Shown: positions 43,386 through 52,898 of the stretch, one piece after another | Layout: each line of letters starts with the position of its first letter | Numbering within the stretch: position 1 is the first letter of the stretch | Assembly: GCA_023423895.1 (NCBI GenBank) | Contig: JAFAER010000208.1 | Location: 1 to 64,000 of the forward strand | Reading direction: 5' to 3' | DNA: 64,000 nucleotides | From: Pseudomonadota bacterium | GTDB lineage: Bacteria > Myxococcota_A > Polyangia > Polyangiales > Polyangiaceae | Program-made: the position numbers and the translations under genes | Notes under the pieces: model-generated | The model's input: the letters and a program-made list of their open reading frames with translations, nothing else | Told to the model about the DNA's origin: nothing | Database searches by the model: none

Positions 43386-43430
43386 TGACCTCGGCGTCGA
43401 CCTCGACACGATCCAATCCTTTGGCGCGAC

Positions 43431-44876
43431 TTACCGTGCGATGGGCGCGTAGAGGGAGACCCCGCGCACGTTCTCGTCGACGCGCAGCGGGACCTTGAGC
43501 GACGGGAGCGCACGCTGCTCGCAGTCGGTGCGCTCACAGAGACGACAGGTGACGCCGACCGGCACGCAGATGTCCGGGTTCGCGACGTCGATGCCGTCGG
43601 AGTAGACGAGCTCGCGCGCGTGCTCGACGCGACACCCGAGCGCGATCGCCTGCACCGGGTGCTGCGCATGATAGCCGCCCGAGTCCTTCTGGATCGTGCG
43701 CGCGATGCAGAAGTAGACGTTGCCGTCCGGCATCCGCGAGACCTGGATGCGGATCATCCCGGGCGTGAGGAACGCGCTGAACATGTTCCACCGCGGGCAC
43801 GCGCCGGAGAAGCGTGCGAAGCGGATGCCCGACGCGCTGAACCGCTTCGAGATGTTCCCGGCGATGTCGATGCGGATCATGTGGAACGGCACCCCCTCGG
43901 CTCCGGGGCGACGCAGGGTCGTCAGCCGATGGCAGACCTGCTCGAAGCCGACACGGAAGCGCCGGCCGAGCACGTCGATGTCGTACCGCTCCTGCTTTGC
44001 CGCTTCGAGGAACGCCGCGTACGGCATCAGCACGGCGCCAGCGAAGTAGTTCGCGAGCGCGGCGCGCGCGAGCCCACGCGATTCCTCGGTCGTCAGGCGG
44101 CCGTCGGCGCTGATCCGATCCATCAGGTCGCCCTGAGTCATCACGGCGATCTGGTGCGCGAGCTGGAACGTGCGGCTTCGCGTCGGCAAGAGCTCCGACA
44201 AGAAGAGCACCTTCCGATGCGGGTCGAAGCGCCGGAGGACGCCGCGCTCGGAGCCCCAACGCGCGATCTGCACCTGGATGCCGAGGTGCTTCTCGAGATA
44301 GCGGATGAGCCCGGGGTACAGATCTTCCGTCGTGAGCTTCGCTCGTGCAGCGATCCCCTCGGCGGCGGCTTCGAGATCCGGGAAGTGGTTCGAGTAGAGC
44401 TGGATGAGATCCGTCACCTCCTCGCTCGGCAAGTGCGCGCCCGGAGACGCGAGCTCTTCGCCATCCGAGAGGCGCGACGACAGATCGTCGGCGGACGATC
44501 GCGCCGACTGATACGCGCGATACAGTGACAAAACGGCGCGTGCGGCACCCGGGCTCGCGACGGCCATCTCGCGCACGTCGACGGAGGTGAGATCGTGCTC
44601 TTCGAAGAGAGGGTCCGCAAATGCCTCGGTCAGGTCGGAAACGAGACGCGCGTCCTCGTCCGTCGCGAACGAGTGGACGTCGACGTTGAACAGCTGCGCG
44701 AGCTTGATGAGCAGGTTTGCCGGCAGAGGACGCCGGTTGTTCTCGATCAGGTTCAAGTAGCTCGGCGAGATCCCGAGCTTGTCCGCGAGTTGCACCTGAC
44801 TGAGCGCCTCACGCCTCCGGAGGGCTCGAACCTTTGCTCCGAATCGAGGGGCTTCGGCACTTTGACGCAGGGGCAT
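43431..44876 (-). CDS. ScfR/RamB-type transcriptional regulator (HTH-XRE, ImmA/IrrE-like, DUF2083)
   Basis: A 481-aa regulator with an N-terminal XRE helix-turn-helix (LSQVQLADKLGISPSYLNLI at about 25-44), a central ImmA/IrrE-like domain (RTFQLAHQIAVM, where the zinc-protease HExxH is not intact) and a C-terminal DUF2083-like domain with conserved Cys (VTCRLCERTDCEQR). Family members (RamB, MldR, PrpR) sense short acyl-CoA compounds and control acetate, propionate and glyoxylate genes. This one is divergent from malate synthase and isocitrate lyase, exactly the RamB context. A strong GGAGGTG lies five bases before ATG 44876. Two palindromes and a -35/-10 pair in the intergenic DNA suggest it represses itself. 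Confidence 0.87.
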   Translation of the reverse strand: MPLRQSAEAPRFGAKVRALRRREALSQVQLADKLGISPSYLNLIENNRRPLPANLLIKLAQLFNVDVHSFATDEDARLVSDLTEAFADPLFEEHDLTSVDVREMAVASPGAARAVLSLYRAYQSARSSADDLSSRLSDGEELASPGAHLPSEEVTDLIQLYSNHFPDLEAAAEGIAARAKLTTEDLYPGLIRYLEKHLGIQVQIARWGSERGVLRRFDPHRKVLFLSELLPTRSRTFQLAHQIAVMTQGDLMDRISADGRLTTEESRGLARAALANYFAGAVLMPYAAFLEAAKQERYDIDVLGRRFRVGFEQVCHRLTTLRRPGAEGVPFHMIRIDIAGNISKRFSASGIRFARFSGACPRWNMFSAFLTPGMIRIQVSRMPDGNVYFCIARTIQKDSGGYHAQHPVQAIALGCRVEHARELVYSDGIDVANPDICVPVGVTCRLCERTDCEQRALPSLKVPLRVDENVRGVSLYAPIAR

Positions 44877-44897
44877 ATTTCACCTCCGTGGCGACCC

Positions 44898-44908
44898 TGT
44901 CATTGACA
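44898..44908. promoter_or_regulatory. operator palindrome 1 (TGTCA-T-TGACA)
   Basis: Perfect 5-1-5 inverted repeat in the regulator/aceB gap. It is part of a 13-bp direct repeat (TGTCATTGACAAC) with copy 2. It would cover the predicted transcription start of the regulator gene. Confidence 0.7.
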
Positions 44909-44911
44909 ACA

Positions 44912-44940
44912 TTTACATCAACACAACGTGTCATTGACAA
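44912..44940 (-). promoter_or_regulatory. predicted sigma70-type promoter of the ScfR-type regulator
   Basis: On the minus strand TTGTCA (44940-44935) and TGTAAA (44917-44912) are separated by 17 bases, a good fit to -35/-10. The ATG is 36 bases further on. Palindrome 2 overlaps the -35 box, as expected for negative autoregulation. Confidence 0.55.
44929..44939. promoter_or_regulatory. operator palindrome 2 (TGTCA-T-TGACA)
   Basis: Identical to palindrome 1, 31 bp away (about three helical turns, same face of DNA). It is closer to the aceB side. The gap is clearly more AT-rich than the rest of the window. Confidence 0.7.
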
Positions 44941-45052
44941 CGCGAAACTAGGCTTTCTTCGTAGCCAACTGACCAATCTTGACTGCAAAGTGCTCACACC
45001 GCAATCTCCTAACACGTTGCATCAACGCGACGTGGATGCTCGGTGAGGTGAA

Positions 45053-46672
<1,620 letters not shown>

Positions 46673-46706
46673 CGAGACCGCTGTAGCTGACTCAGGAGAA
46701 ACCTCA

Positions 46707-48023
46707 ATGAGCGCCGCCCGTACCGAAGTCCTCGATCACTCCCTGAACGACCTCCGGGAGTTCGTGTCGCGTGATTCACGCGACCTGCTCCATGCGAAGC
46801 GCTTCGACGGCATCGTCCGCGCTTACTCCAAGGCCGATGTCGAGCGTCTCCGGGGCTCTTACAAGATCGACTACACGATTGCGACACTCGGGGCGAAGCG
46901 CCTCTGGGAGCTGCTCCACACGGAGTCGTACGTCGCGGCGCTCGGCGCGCTCACGGGCAACATGGCCGTGCAGCAGGTCCGCGCGGGCCTGAAGGCCATC
47001 TACCTCTCGGGCTGGCAGGTCGCGGCCGACGCCAACACGGCGGGCCAGATGTACCCTGACCAGAGCCTCTATCCCGTCGACAGCGTCCCCACGGTCGTGA
47101 AGAAGATCAACGCGGCGCTCCTCCGTGCCGACCAGATCGAGCACGCCGAGGGCAAGCGTGACCGCTACTGGCTCGCGCCGATCATGGCCGACGCCGAGGC
47201 GGGCTTCGGCGGTCCGCTCAACGCCTTCGAGCTGATGAAGTCGATGATCGAGGCAGGCGCCGCAGGCGTCCACTTCGAGGATCAGCTCGCGAGCGAGAAG
47301 AAGTGCGGTCACATGGGCGGCAAGGTCCTCGTCCCGACCTCGCAATTCATTCGCACGCTGACGGCCGCGCGCCTCGCCGCCGACGTCTGTGATGTGCCGA
47401 CCCTCGTCGTCGCCCGTACCGACGCCGACAGCGCCAAGCTCCTCACGAGCGACGTCGACGAGCGCGATCACCCCTTCATCCTGAAGGGGGAGCGCACGCC
47501 GGAGGGCTTCTATCGCATCAAGAGTGGTGTCGACACCGCCATCGCACGTGGCCTCGCGTACGCACCGTACGCGGACCTCGTCTGGTGCGAGACCTCGACG
47601 CCCGATCTCGCGCAGGCGAAGAAGTTCGCCGAGGGCATCAAGAAGGAGTTCCCCAACAAGCTCCTCGCCTACAACTGCTCGCCGTCGTTCAACTGGAAGA
47701 AGCACCTCGACGACGCGACGATCGCCAAGTTCCAGCGCGAGCTCGGCGCGATGGGGTACAAGTTCCAGTTCGTCACCCTCGCCGGCTTCCACGCGCTCAA
47801 CTACGGGATGTACGAGCTCGCGCGGAAGTACAAGGACGGCGGGATGGCGGCGTACTCGGAGCTGCAGCAGGCCGAGTTCGCAGCCGAGAAGGACGGCTAC
47901 TCCGCGACGCGCCACCAGCGCGAGGTCGGCACCGGCTACTTCGATCAGGTCGCCGAGGTCATCTCCGGCGGAAAGGCCACGACGCTCGCCCTCGAGGATT
48001 CGACGGAGGCGCATCAGTTTTGA
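46707..48023 (+). CDS. aceA: isocitrate lyase
   Basis: A 438-aa isocitrate lyase that splits isocitrate to succinate and glyoxylate. The active-site signature KKCGHMGGK holds catalytic Cys200. Other blocks are SGWQVAADANTAGQMYPDQS, APIMADAEAGFGG with metal Asp, VARTDADSAKLL, and AYNCSPSFNWKKHLD. ATG 46707 has AGGAGA seven bases upstream. Together with aceB it allows growth on acetate or fatty acids by bypassing the decarboxylating TCA steps. Its stop lies inside a dispersed hairpin repeat, followed by a terminator-like stem at 48200. Confidence 0.96.
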   Translation: MSAARTEVLDHSLNDLREFVSRDSRDLLHAKRFDGIVRAYSKADVERLRGSYKIDYTIATLGAKRLWELLHTESYVAALGALTGNMAVQQVRAGLKAIYLSGWQVAADANTAGQMYPDQSLYPVDSVPTVVKKINAALLRADQIEHAEGKRDRYWLAPIMADAEAGFGGPLNAFELMKSMIEAGAAGVHFEDQLASEKKCGHMGGKVLVPTSQFIRTLTAARLAADVCDVPTLVVARTDADSAKLLTSDVDERDHPFILKGERTPEGFYRIKSGVDTAIARGLAYAPYADLVWCETSTPDLAQAKKFAEGIKKEFPNKLLAYNCSPSFNWKKHLDDATIAKFQRELGAMGYKFQFVTLAGFHALNYGMYELARKYKDGGMAAYSELQQAEFAAEKDGYSATRHQREVGTGYFDQVAEVISGGKATTLALEDSTEAHQF

Positions 48024-48107
48024 TGGGGCTTTGCCCCATACCCCACCCCGCTCCGCGGGGGTTGGCTGCGCCAATCCCCCGCGCATCCGCTTCGCGGCGC
48101 GGGGCTT
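48018..48107 (+). repeat. dispersed hairpin-rich repeat, copy 1
   Basis: Begins at the aceA stop codon (TTTTGATGGGGC). It contains consecutive perfect hairpins TGGGGC-TTT-GCCCCA (48024-48038) and CCCCGC-TCC-GCGGGG (48046-48060), then two imperfect ones. A related copy occurs inverted at 53940-54027, again starting at a stop codon. Probably a REP-like element or a terminator family. Confidence 0.75.
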
Positions 48108-48199
48108 CATGAGGCTGACCCGCGCTCCGCGTCCCCCGCGGCTCTTGTGATGGGGGCCGGGGTGGGCTCGGCGGACTTGTGCGAGAGTGGCTCGCTTGG

Positions 48200-48243
48200 A
48201 GGCCGCGGCGGCGCGTGAGCGCTTGCCGCGGCCTTCGTGTTTC
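48200..48243 (+). terminator. terminator-like hairpin downstream of aceBA
   Basis: A 10-bp perfect stem, AGGCCGCGGC (48200-48209) with GCCGCGGCCT (48225-48234), and a 15-nt loop, followed by tcgtgttt. The T-run is poor but the stem is long and placed between aceA and the convergent CULT gene. Confidence 0.55.
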
Positions 48244-48249
48244 AGCGGC

Positions 48250-48666
48250 TCAGAGCGGGCCCACGAGGCGATCGCGGATCAGGCCGTAGAACGTCGTCGT
48301 GCCGTGGAACGACCAGCCGAGATGCGCTCCGCACGCGCGACAGAGCTCGACTTGCCACGCGTACCCGGGGAACCACGTCCACACCGTCGAACGCTCACCG
48401 TCCGAGACGCAGCCCGGCGCCGAGGACCAGCAGCTCACGACGAAGCGAAGGCCCGCGGGGTTCATGAAGGCGTGCTCGTGGCTTCCGTTCACGACCAGGC
48501 TCGCCTTCTCGCGCACCACGCCCGCCCGACAGAGCACGCAGCGAAGCCACTTCTCCTCTTCGTCGAGGGACTCCGGCGCGCCCGCCCCCTCTCGCTCGGG
48601 TGATGGCGACGGCGCAGGGCCGACGCGGCGAGCGACACGCGGGAGCTCGAGGCACGAGACGTCCAC
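48250..48666 (-). CDS. CULT-domain protein (bacterial cereblon-type ligand-binding domain)
   Basis: A 138-aa protein whose second half is a CULT domain, the domain of human cereblon that binds thalidomide-like and cyclic-imide ligands. The four Zn ligands are Cys43/Cys46 (RCVLC) and Cys109/Cys112 (LCRACG). The aromatic cage is Trp98, Trp104, Trp118 and Phe120, within WFPGYAW and HLGWSF. The spacing 6/14/2 equals that of Trp380, Trp386, Trp400 and Phe402 of human cereblon, and the second Zn pair is also at +5/+8 from the second Trp. GTG 48666 was chosen because upstream codons to 48828 have no coding character; the start is uncertain. Known bacterial CULT proteins have no settled function. Confidence 0.85.
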   Translation of the reverse strand: MDVSCLELPRVARRVGPAPSPSPEREGAGAPESLDEEEKWLRCVLCRAGVVREKASLVVNGSHEHAFMNPAGLRFVVSCWSSAPGCVSDGERSTVWTWFPGYAWQVELCRACGAHLGWSFHGTTTFYGLIRDRLVGPL

Positions 48667-48912
48667 GCGCTGACCATACAAGCTCGAGCGCTTCCGGAAG
48701 CGCGGAGACGGCGCGCAGGGTGCCGGATCGCAACGGCACGTTCGGCACGGACCTCTCGGACGCGGACATCCGAATGCGGATCTCCTGGACGCGGATGCCT
48801 TGGACGCGGACGCCTTCGGCGCGGTCACGAGCCTGCGAAGGAACGGCCGTCTGGTCCGACCCTTCGAGAATGCTTACTGATTACTCGCACGAGGGTCGTT
48901 CGACGTTCCGTC

Positions 48913-49215
48913 ATGGTCTGCTCCTTCTGTCATTCCCCTGCGGCGCACCCTGCCACCGGCTGCCAGTACGGCCCGAGCACACTCGCCTGCCGCGAGTGCG
49001 TCGAGTCCTTCTGGGCGTGGCTCCGGTCGCACACGAACAAACGCGCACGAAAGGGGCACGGGCCCCAGACGGCGCTGTCCTTCTACGAAGCGGCGACGCT
49101 CTTCTCGTGCCCGCGTTTCTCCGCCGGCGCGAAGAAGCACGCGCAGCCGCCGTCCGCGCTCGACCAGACCGCGCACCGACCGTCGGTATCGACGTCACGC
49201 AGAACGGACCGGTGA
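48913..49215 (+). CDS. small Cys-rich protein, possible zinc ribbon
   Basis: A 100-aa protein with two CxxC pairs, VCSFCHSPA and LACRECVES, about 20 residues apart, which is the spacing of a zinc ribbon. A basic stretch follows (TNKRARKGHG), then a tail rich in Ser/Arg with no structure. ATG 48913 begins directly at the first pair. No family is assigned, and the tail may be out of the real gene. It is divergent from the CULT gene with a 246-bp gap in between, which holds a short repeat of tggacgcggacgcct-like units near 48785-48815. Confidence 0.5.
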   Translation: MVCSFCHSPAAHPATGCQYGPSTLACRECVESFWAWLRSHTNKRARKGHGPQTALSFYEAATLFSCPRFSAGAKKHAQPPSALDQTAHRPSVSTSRRTDR

Positions 49216-49373
49216 GCGCCCGCTCGAACGAGGGACGCCGCGGAGCCGGGGCACCAAGCGCCGATGTGCTCCGCTCACGCACCCATTCGAGGAGCACACG
49301 TCGGCGCCGGACCGCAAGACTCCAGGTAGATCCAAGCGCTTCCCGCAGCCGCCTTGCTAGCATCGCCGCGACG

Positions 49374-49976
49374 ATGGCCGAGCCGCGAAAGCCGAAGGAC
49401 AAAGAGAAGACGCCCCCGCTCGCGGCTCGCCCCGAGCGTTCCGCCGATTCCGAGCGCTGGGAGTACGAGAACGACCTGCGACGCACGGTACGGATGAGCA
49501 ACAGCCCGCGGCCGGTACGCCCTCAGACCGTCACCGAAATCCCTGCCGCCATGCCGCGTGTCGCGGGCAAGAGCGTCGAGCTCTTCGTCGTCGACGAGAC
49601 GCAGCTCCCCGGCGGCGAGCGCAGGCCGTGGCGCGCCGCCGAGATCTGGACGAGGCGCCGGGTGTACGGCCTCGACTCGACGTTCAGATGCGTCGAGATC
49701 CTCGATCGCGAGACAGGTCGCCCCGACCTCGCCCACGACCTGCTGGGGGCGCGCCTCGGCGGCGGCCGCTTGCGCGAGCAAGACACCGTGCGGTTCAGCT
49801 ACCCGCTGCCGCTGCCCGGCATGGAAGCGATGTTCACGAAGGGCAGAAAACACGGCTACACATCTGCGGTCGAACGCATGATCGTCCGCATCCGGGTGCT
49901 CCACACTTCCGCGCACGAAGCGATCCCGAGCTGGGACGATATCGCCAGCCGCTGGTCGGAGCCCCCCGCCCGCTGA
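49374..49976 (+). CDS. hypothetical soluble protein (200 aa)
   Basis: A 200-aa protein with a charged N-terminus (Lys/Pro/Glu-rich) and a structured core SVELFVVDETQLPGGE, RRVYGLDSTFRCVEILD and SAVERMIVRIRVLHTSAH. The composition looks like a small ligand-binding or regulatory domain, but no motif is recognised. ATG 49374 begins MAEPRKPKDKEK. No signal or span. It is preceded by 158 bp without genes and followed 58 bp later by the thioredoxin-like lipoprotein gene. Confidence 0.6.
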   Translation: MAEPRKPKDKEKTPPLAARPERSADSERWEYENDLRRTVRMSNSPRPVRPQTVTEIPAAMPRVAGKSVELFVVDETQLPGGERRPWRAAEIWTRRRVYGLDSTFRCVEILDRETGRPDLAHDLLGARLGGGRLREQDTVRFSYPLPLPGMEAMFTKGRKHGYTSAVERMIVRIRVLHTSAHEAIPSWDDIASRWSEPPAR

Positions 49977-50034
49977 GCGCTTTCTCGGGACGGACCTCCC
50001 ACGAATCGCGCTCGTCTCACGCTTCGGTTGTAGA

Positions 50035-50592
50035 ATGTCGATGGTGTCTTCTCTTCGCTCGTACGGTCTTTCCCTCGTGATCGCATCCGTGGCCGCGCTC
50101 GGCTGCAGCCGCGCGGAATCCACGTCGACCGGACCGGATCCCACCAGCGCCCCGTCCGGGAAGCCCGCGGCAAGCGCCGCGGACAACGGCGGCGCACCGC
50201 TGGTCCTCGCGCGTGGCATTCGCTTCGTGAAGGCCGACAGCGGTGACGTCCCGCAGGTCGTCCGTACCGAGCGCGAAAGGGCGGCCACGGACGGCCGTGA
50301 CCTCATCGTGTACGTCGGCGCGAAGTGGTGCGAGCCGTGTCAGCGCTTCCACCAAGCGGCCCAGCGAGGCGAGCTCGACGAGGACTTCCCGAACCTCACG
50401 ATCCTGGAGTTCGACCTCGACGAAGATCGGGACCGCGTCTTCGCGGCCGGCTACTCGTCGAAGCTGATTCCGCTGTTCGTCAAACCCGGCCCCGACGGGC
50501 GCGGGTCTCCGGTTCGATTCGAAGGCGGCGTGAAAGGCGAGCGCGCTGTCGCCAACATCACGCCTCGTCTCCGCAAGCTGATCGAGAACTGA
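50035..50592 (+). CDS. thioredoxin-fold lipoprotein
   Basis: A 185-aa exported protein. A signal with lipobox VAALGCSRA (Cys24) is followed by a Ser/Pro linker and a thioredoxin-like domain whose redox motif is WCEPC (GAKWCEPCQRFHQAA). The cis-Pro is in KLIPLFV. It would act in the periplasm as a disulfide reductase or isomerase. The domain is short, as in thiol:disulfide oxidoreductases of the thioredoxin_7 type. It is convergent with the next gene, 21 bp apart. Confidence 0.8.
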   Translation: MSMVSSLRSYGLSLVIASVAALGCSRAESTSTGPDPTSAPSGKPAASAADNGGAPLVLARGIRFVKADSGDVPQVVRTERERAATDGRDLIVYVGAKWCEPCQRFHQAAQRGELDEDFPNLTILEFDLDEDRDRVFAAGYSSKLIPLFVKPGPDGRGSPVRFEGGVKGERAVANITPRLRKLIEN

Positions 50593-50613
50593 CGCGAGCG
50601 TCGAGCCGCCGGG

Positions 50614-51576
50614 TCACGCCGCGAGCCCGAACGCCGCGACTCCGCGGCTCCGGAGCTCGTGCCGAAGCATCGGCGCCTTCGCGGGCGCTTCGAGCAACCC
50701 CGCGAGCAGCGCGGCCGCCCACTCGTCGAGCATCGTCGCGCCGCACGCGTCGAAGTCGTTGCTCGTGCCGCGAAGGACCGCCCGCCATGCCGCCGTCACC
50801 GCGACGAACGCAGGCGCGACCTCGCTTCCGTCCCAGAGACCCGCAGTGCGCAGAGCGAGCGCCGTCGCGGCGTCGATCGACTCGGGAACCCGTCCGTCGA
50901 ACAGCAGCCCCGGCAGGAGCGAAGCGACGTGCGGCGAGCCGGCACCGATCGCTACGTCCGCGAGCGTGCAGACGAGCACGGTGAACGGATCGTCCGGGAC
51001 GGGCGGGAGCGACGTCGTCTCGCGCGGGACCTCGCTCGTGACGATCTCTTCGAACACCGGAGCGACGTCGGTGACCGCGGGAGCGCCGTCGTCCTCCGGT
51101 ACGACGCGAGATCCGACCAGGACGACCTCGCTGTGCGCGGGCGTAGGCGCCCCCCGGTGTTCCGCCTCCGCTTCGTCGACCGTCCCCTCCACCGGAACGT
51201 CGGCTTCGAACGGCTCGACGCGCAGGTCGTCGCAGAGCGCTCCTTCGAGGCTCGCCTCGACGGGCTCGAGCTCTTCGACGACGATCGGCCCTCCGCTCTC
51301 GTCGATCTGGTCGTCCTCCGGCGGCGCGAGCGAATCGTGTTTCGGTGGAGCGACCTCGATGGGCTCCTCCGACGACGCGGTCGGCAGGCTCGCGGGCTCG
51401 ACGCCGAGCGCCGGCGCATCGCATTCGACGGCCTCGGGCTCGGTGGGCTCCGCCGCAGCGTTCGCGACGGAAGGTCGGTCTGCACGCGGTCCGCCGGTCG
51501 GCTCCGGACACACCCAGATGACGCCGCGATGAAGCGCAGGATTGTCGTTCGGAAACTCGGAAGCGAGGCTGACCAC
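50614..51576 (-). CDS. hypothetical protein with acidic N-terminal half
   Basis: A 320-aa protein. The first 200 residues are Glu/Asp/Pro/Ala-rich and probably disordered. The last 120 form a helical domain (PFTVLVCTLADVAIGAG, LDEWAAALLAGLLEAP). GTG 51576 was selected because GGAGG lies five bases upstream; the TTG at 51588 would use that site only as coding sequence. No signal, span or known family is seen. It could be a scaffold or a motility/regulatory adaptor, but this is a guess. Confidence 0.6.
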   Translation of the reverse strand: MVSLASEFPNDNPALHRGVIWVCPEPTGGPRADRPSVANAAAEPTEPEAVECDAPALGVEPASLPTASSEEPIEVAPPKHDSLAPPEDDQIDESGGPIVVEELEPVEASLEGALCDDLRVEPFEADVPVEGTVDEAEAEHRGAPTPAHSEVVLVGSRVVPEDDGAPAVTDVAPVFEEIVTSEVPRETTSLPPVPDDPFTVLVCTLADVAIGAGSPHVASLLPGLLFDGRVPESIDAATALALRTAGLWDGSEVAPAFVAVTAAWRAVLRGTSNDFDACGATMLDEWAAALLAGLLEAPAKAPMLRHELRSRGVAAFGLAA

Positions 51577-51714
51577 ATCCACCTCCAAGACCCGACATTA
51601 GCGAGCGCTTGCGTGCGGGCCAAAATTCCGAGCCGCGCGTCGGTGGGTGGTGGGCGATCGACGGCTCCGAGGCCGTCACGAGATCGATAAGCGGTTACGG
51701 AACGTGCACGGCGC

Positions 51715-52728
51715 TCACTTCGCCGCGCGCGGCCCCGCGCCTTCGATCATCGCGGGCGCCTTCGTCAGCGTCGCCGGCGGCGCCGTGTTCAGGATCACCT
51801 CGCTGCCGCTGGCGAACACGTTCTCGAAGTGGATGGGCCCGTGGTCGCCCTGCAGATCGAGCCACGCCGTCACGCCGATGAAGTTCGAGTCCTTGATGAC
51901 GTGCGGGCCCTCGACGCTCGCCCCGTAGATCGTGATCCCGAACAGGTTCTGATCGCTCGTGATGTGATCGATCTCGGTCGTCTCGATGGCCTGCAGGTGC
52001 GGACCGCAATGGGCGCCGCGAAGTGTCGAGTAACGGAGCTTGAGCGACTTGCCGCCGTACGACGAGATCAGGTCCTCGGCCTTACCCTCGAGGATCGAAT
52101 CCTCGATGTCGGCCTCGCCGCCCTCCTTGAGCATGATCCCTTCGTTCGTATTCGAGTTGTACTCGAGGAACTTCGCGATCAGCTTTCCCCTCACCTCCGA
52201 CACGCTCGACTCGCCTTCGAGCAGCCTCGTCGATGCGGTCGCCTTCACGCGTGTGAGCGAGAGCGTCGACTCGGGGCCCACCGTGAACGGGTGGACGGCT
52301 GCCAGGATGTTCGAGTCCGTGACGTTCACGGCGCCCGCGCCCTTCGTCGTCTCGACCGCGTACTCCGCGTTCTCGATGTCGAGCCCGTCGACGTCGAGCT
52401 GACCGTTCTGCGCGACGACGATGCCACGCCAGCGCGAGCAGCGGATCGCGGCGTGCTGTGCGGTCGCCTTCACGCGCAACGTACCGCCCACCTGGATCTG
52501 CGTCGCATCGGTGCAATCGATCGTGGCGCCGGGCTCGATCTCGACGGTCGCGCCCTCGTAGATGCGGACCACGCCGCTAAGCTTCAAGCCGTCTTTCCAG
52601 ACCTCGTTCGTCCGGACATCGCCGGCCTTGCCCGTCTCCGTCGTGGTCTTCGACTCCTCGTCGGAGCAGGAGATCAGTCCAGCGGCGATGAGCGTCACCA
52701 AGGGGAGCGGTCGAAGCATCGACTCCAT
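51715..52728 (-). CDS. lipoprotein with right-handed beta-helix repeats
   Basis: A 337-aa lipoprotein (lipobox AAGLISCSD, Cys21) with repeated short strands ending in Asn/Asp/Gly turns: GATVEIEPGATIDCTDATQI, TLRVKATAQHAAIRC, LSLTRVKATASTRL, EADIEDSILEG. The pattern is typical of a parallel beta-helix (PbH1-type) such as surface polysaccharide lyases or adhesins. No lyase active-site motif is visible. ATG 52728 and ATG 52719 are both in frame and close together. It is divergent from the KAS III gene (170 bp gap). Confidence 0.68.
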   Translation of the reverse strand: MESMLRPLPLVTLIAAGLISCSDEESKTTTETGKAGDVRTNEVWKDGLKLSGVVRIYEGATVEIEPGATIDCTDATQIQVGGTLRVKATAQHAAIRCSRWRGIVVAQNGQLDVDGLDIENAEYAVETTKGAGAVNVTDSNILAAVHPFTVGPESTLSLTRVKATASTRLLEGESSVSEVRGKLIAKFLEYNSNTNEGIMLKEGGEADIEDSILEGKAEDLISSYGGKSLKLRYSTLRGAHCGPHLQAIETTEIDHITSDQNLFGITIYGASVEGPHVIKDSNFIGVTAWLDLQGDHGPIHFENVFASGSEVILNTAPPATLTKAPAMIEGAGPRAAK

Positions 52729-52898
52729 GTTAGCAAGAAACGATCGCGCGCCCGTGCGGTTCGGTGCCCGCAAACGCCAGCGTCAGAGCGCGCAGCTGGC
52801 TCTGGACGCCCGCCGTGCTCACGAGCCCGGCTTGCAACGACGCTGTCCGTCTGGGATGGTGCTGTCCCAGGGATCTGACCGCGGATCCGGAGGATATC

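Larger units (their letters stand above)
42910..43430. other. 521-bp region with tandem repeat and a broken frame
   Basis: Between the FHA gene and the regulator gene. It holds a 35-bp tandem duplication (43021-43090) and, on the minus strand, a coding-looking stretch interrupted by a stop (43071-43385). No intact gene of normal size is seen. Confidence 0.6.

Noticed and set aside
48667..48828. N-terminal extension of the CULT protein to ATG 48828
   Set aside because: The extra 54 codons are Ser/Ala/Pro/Arg-rich and derive in part from a small tandem repeat, so they do not look coding.
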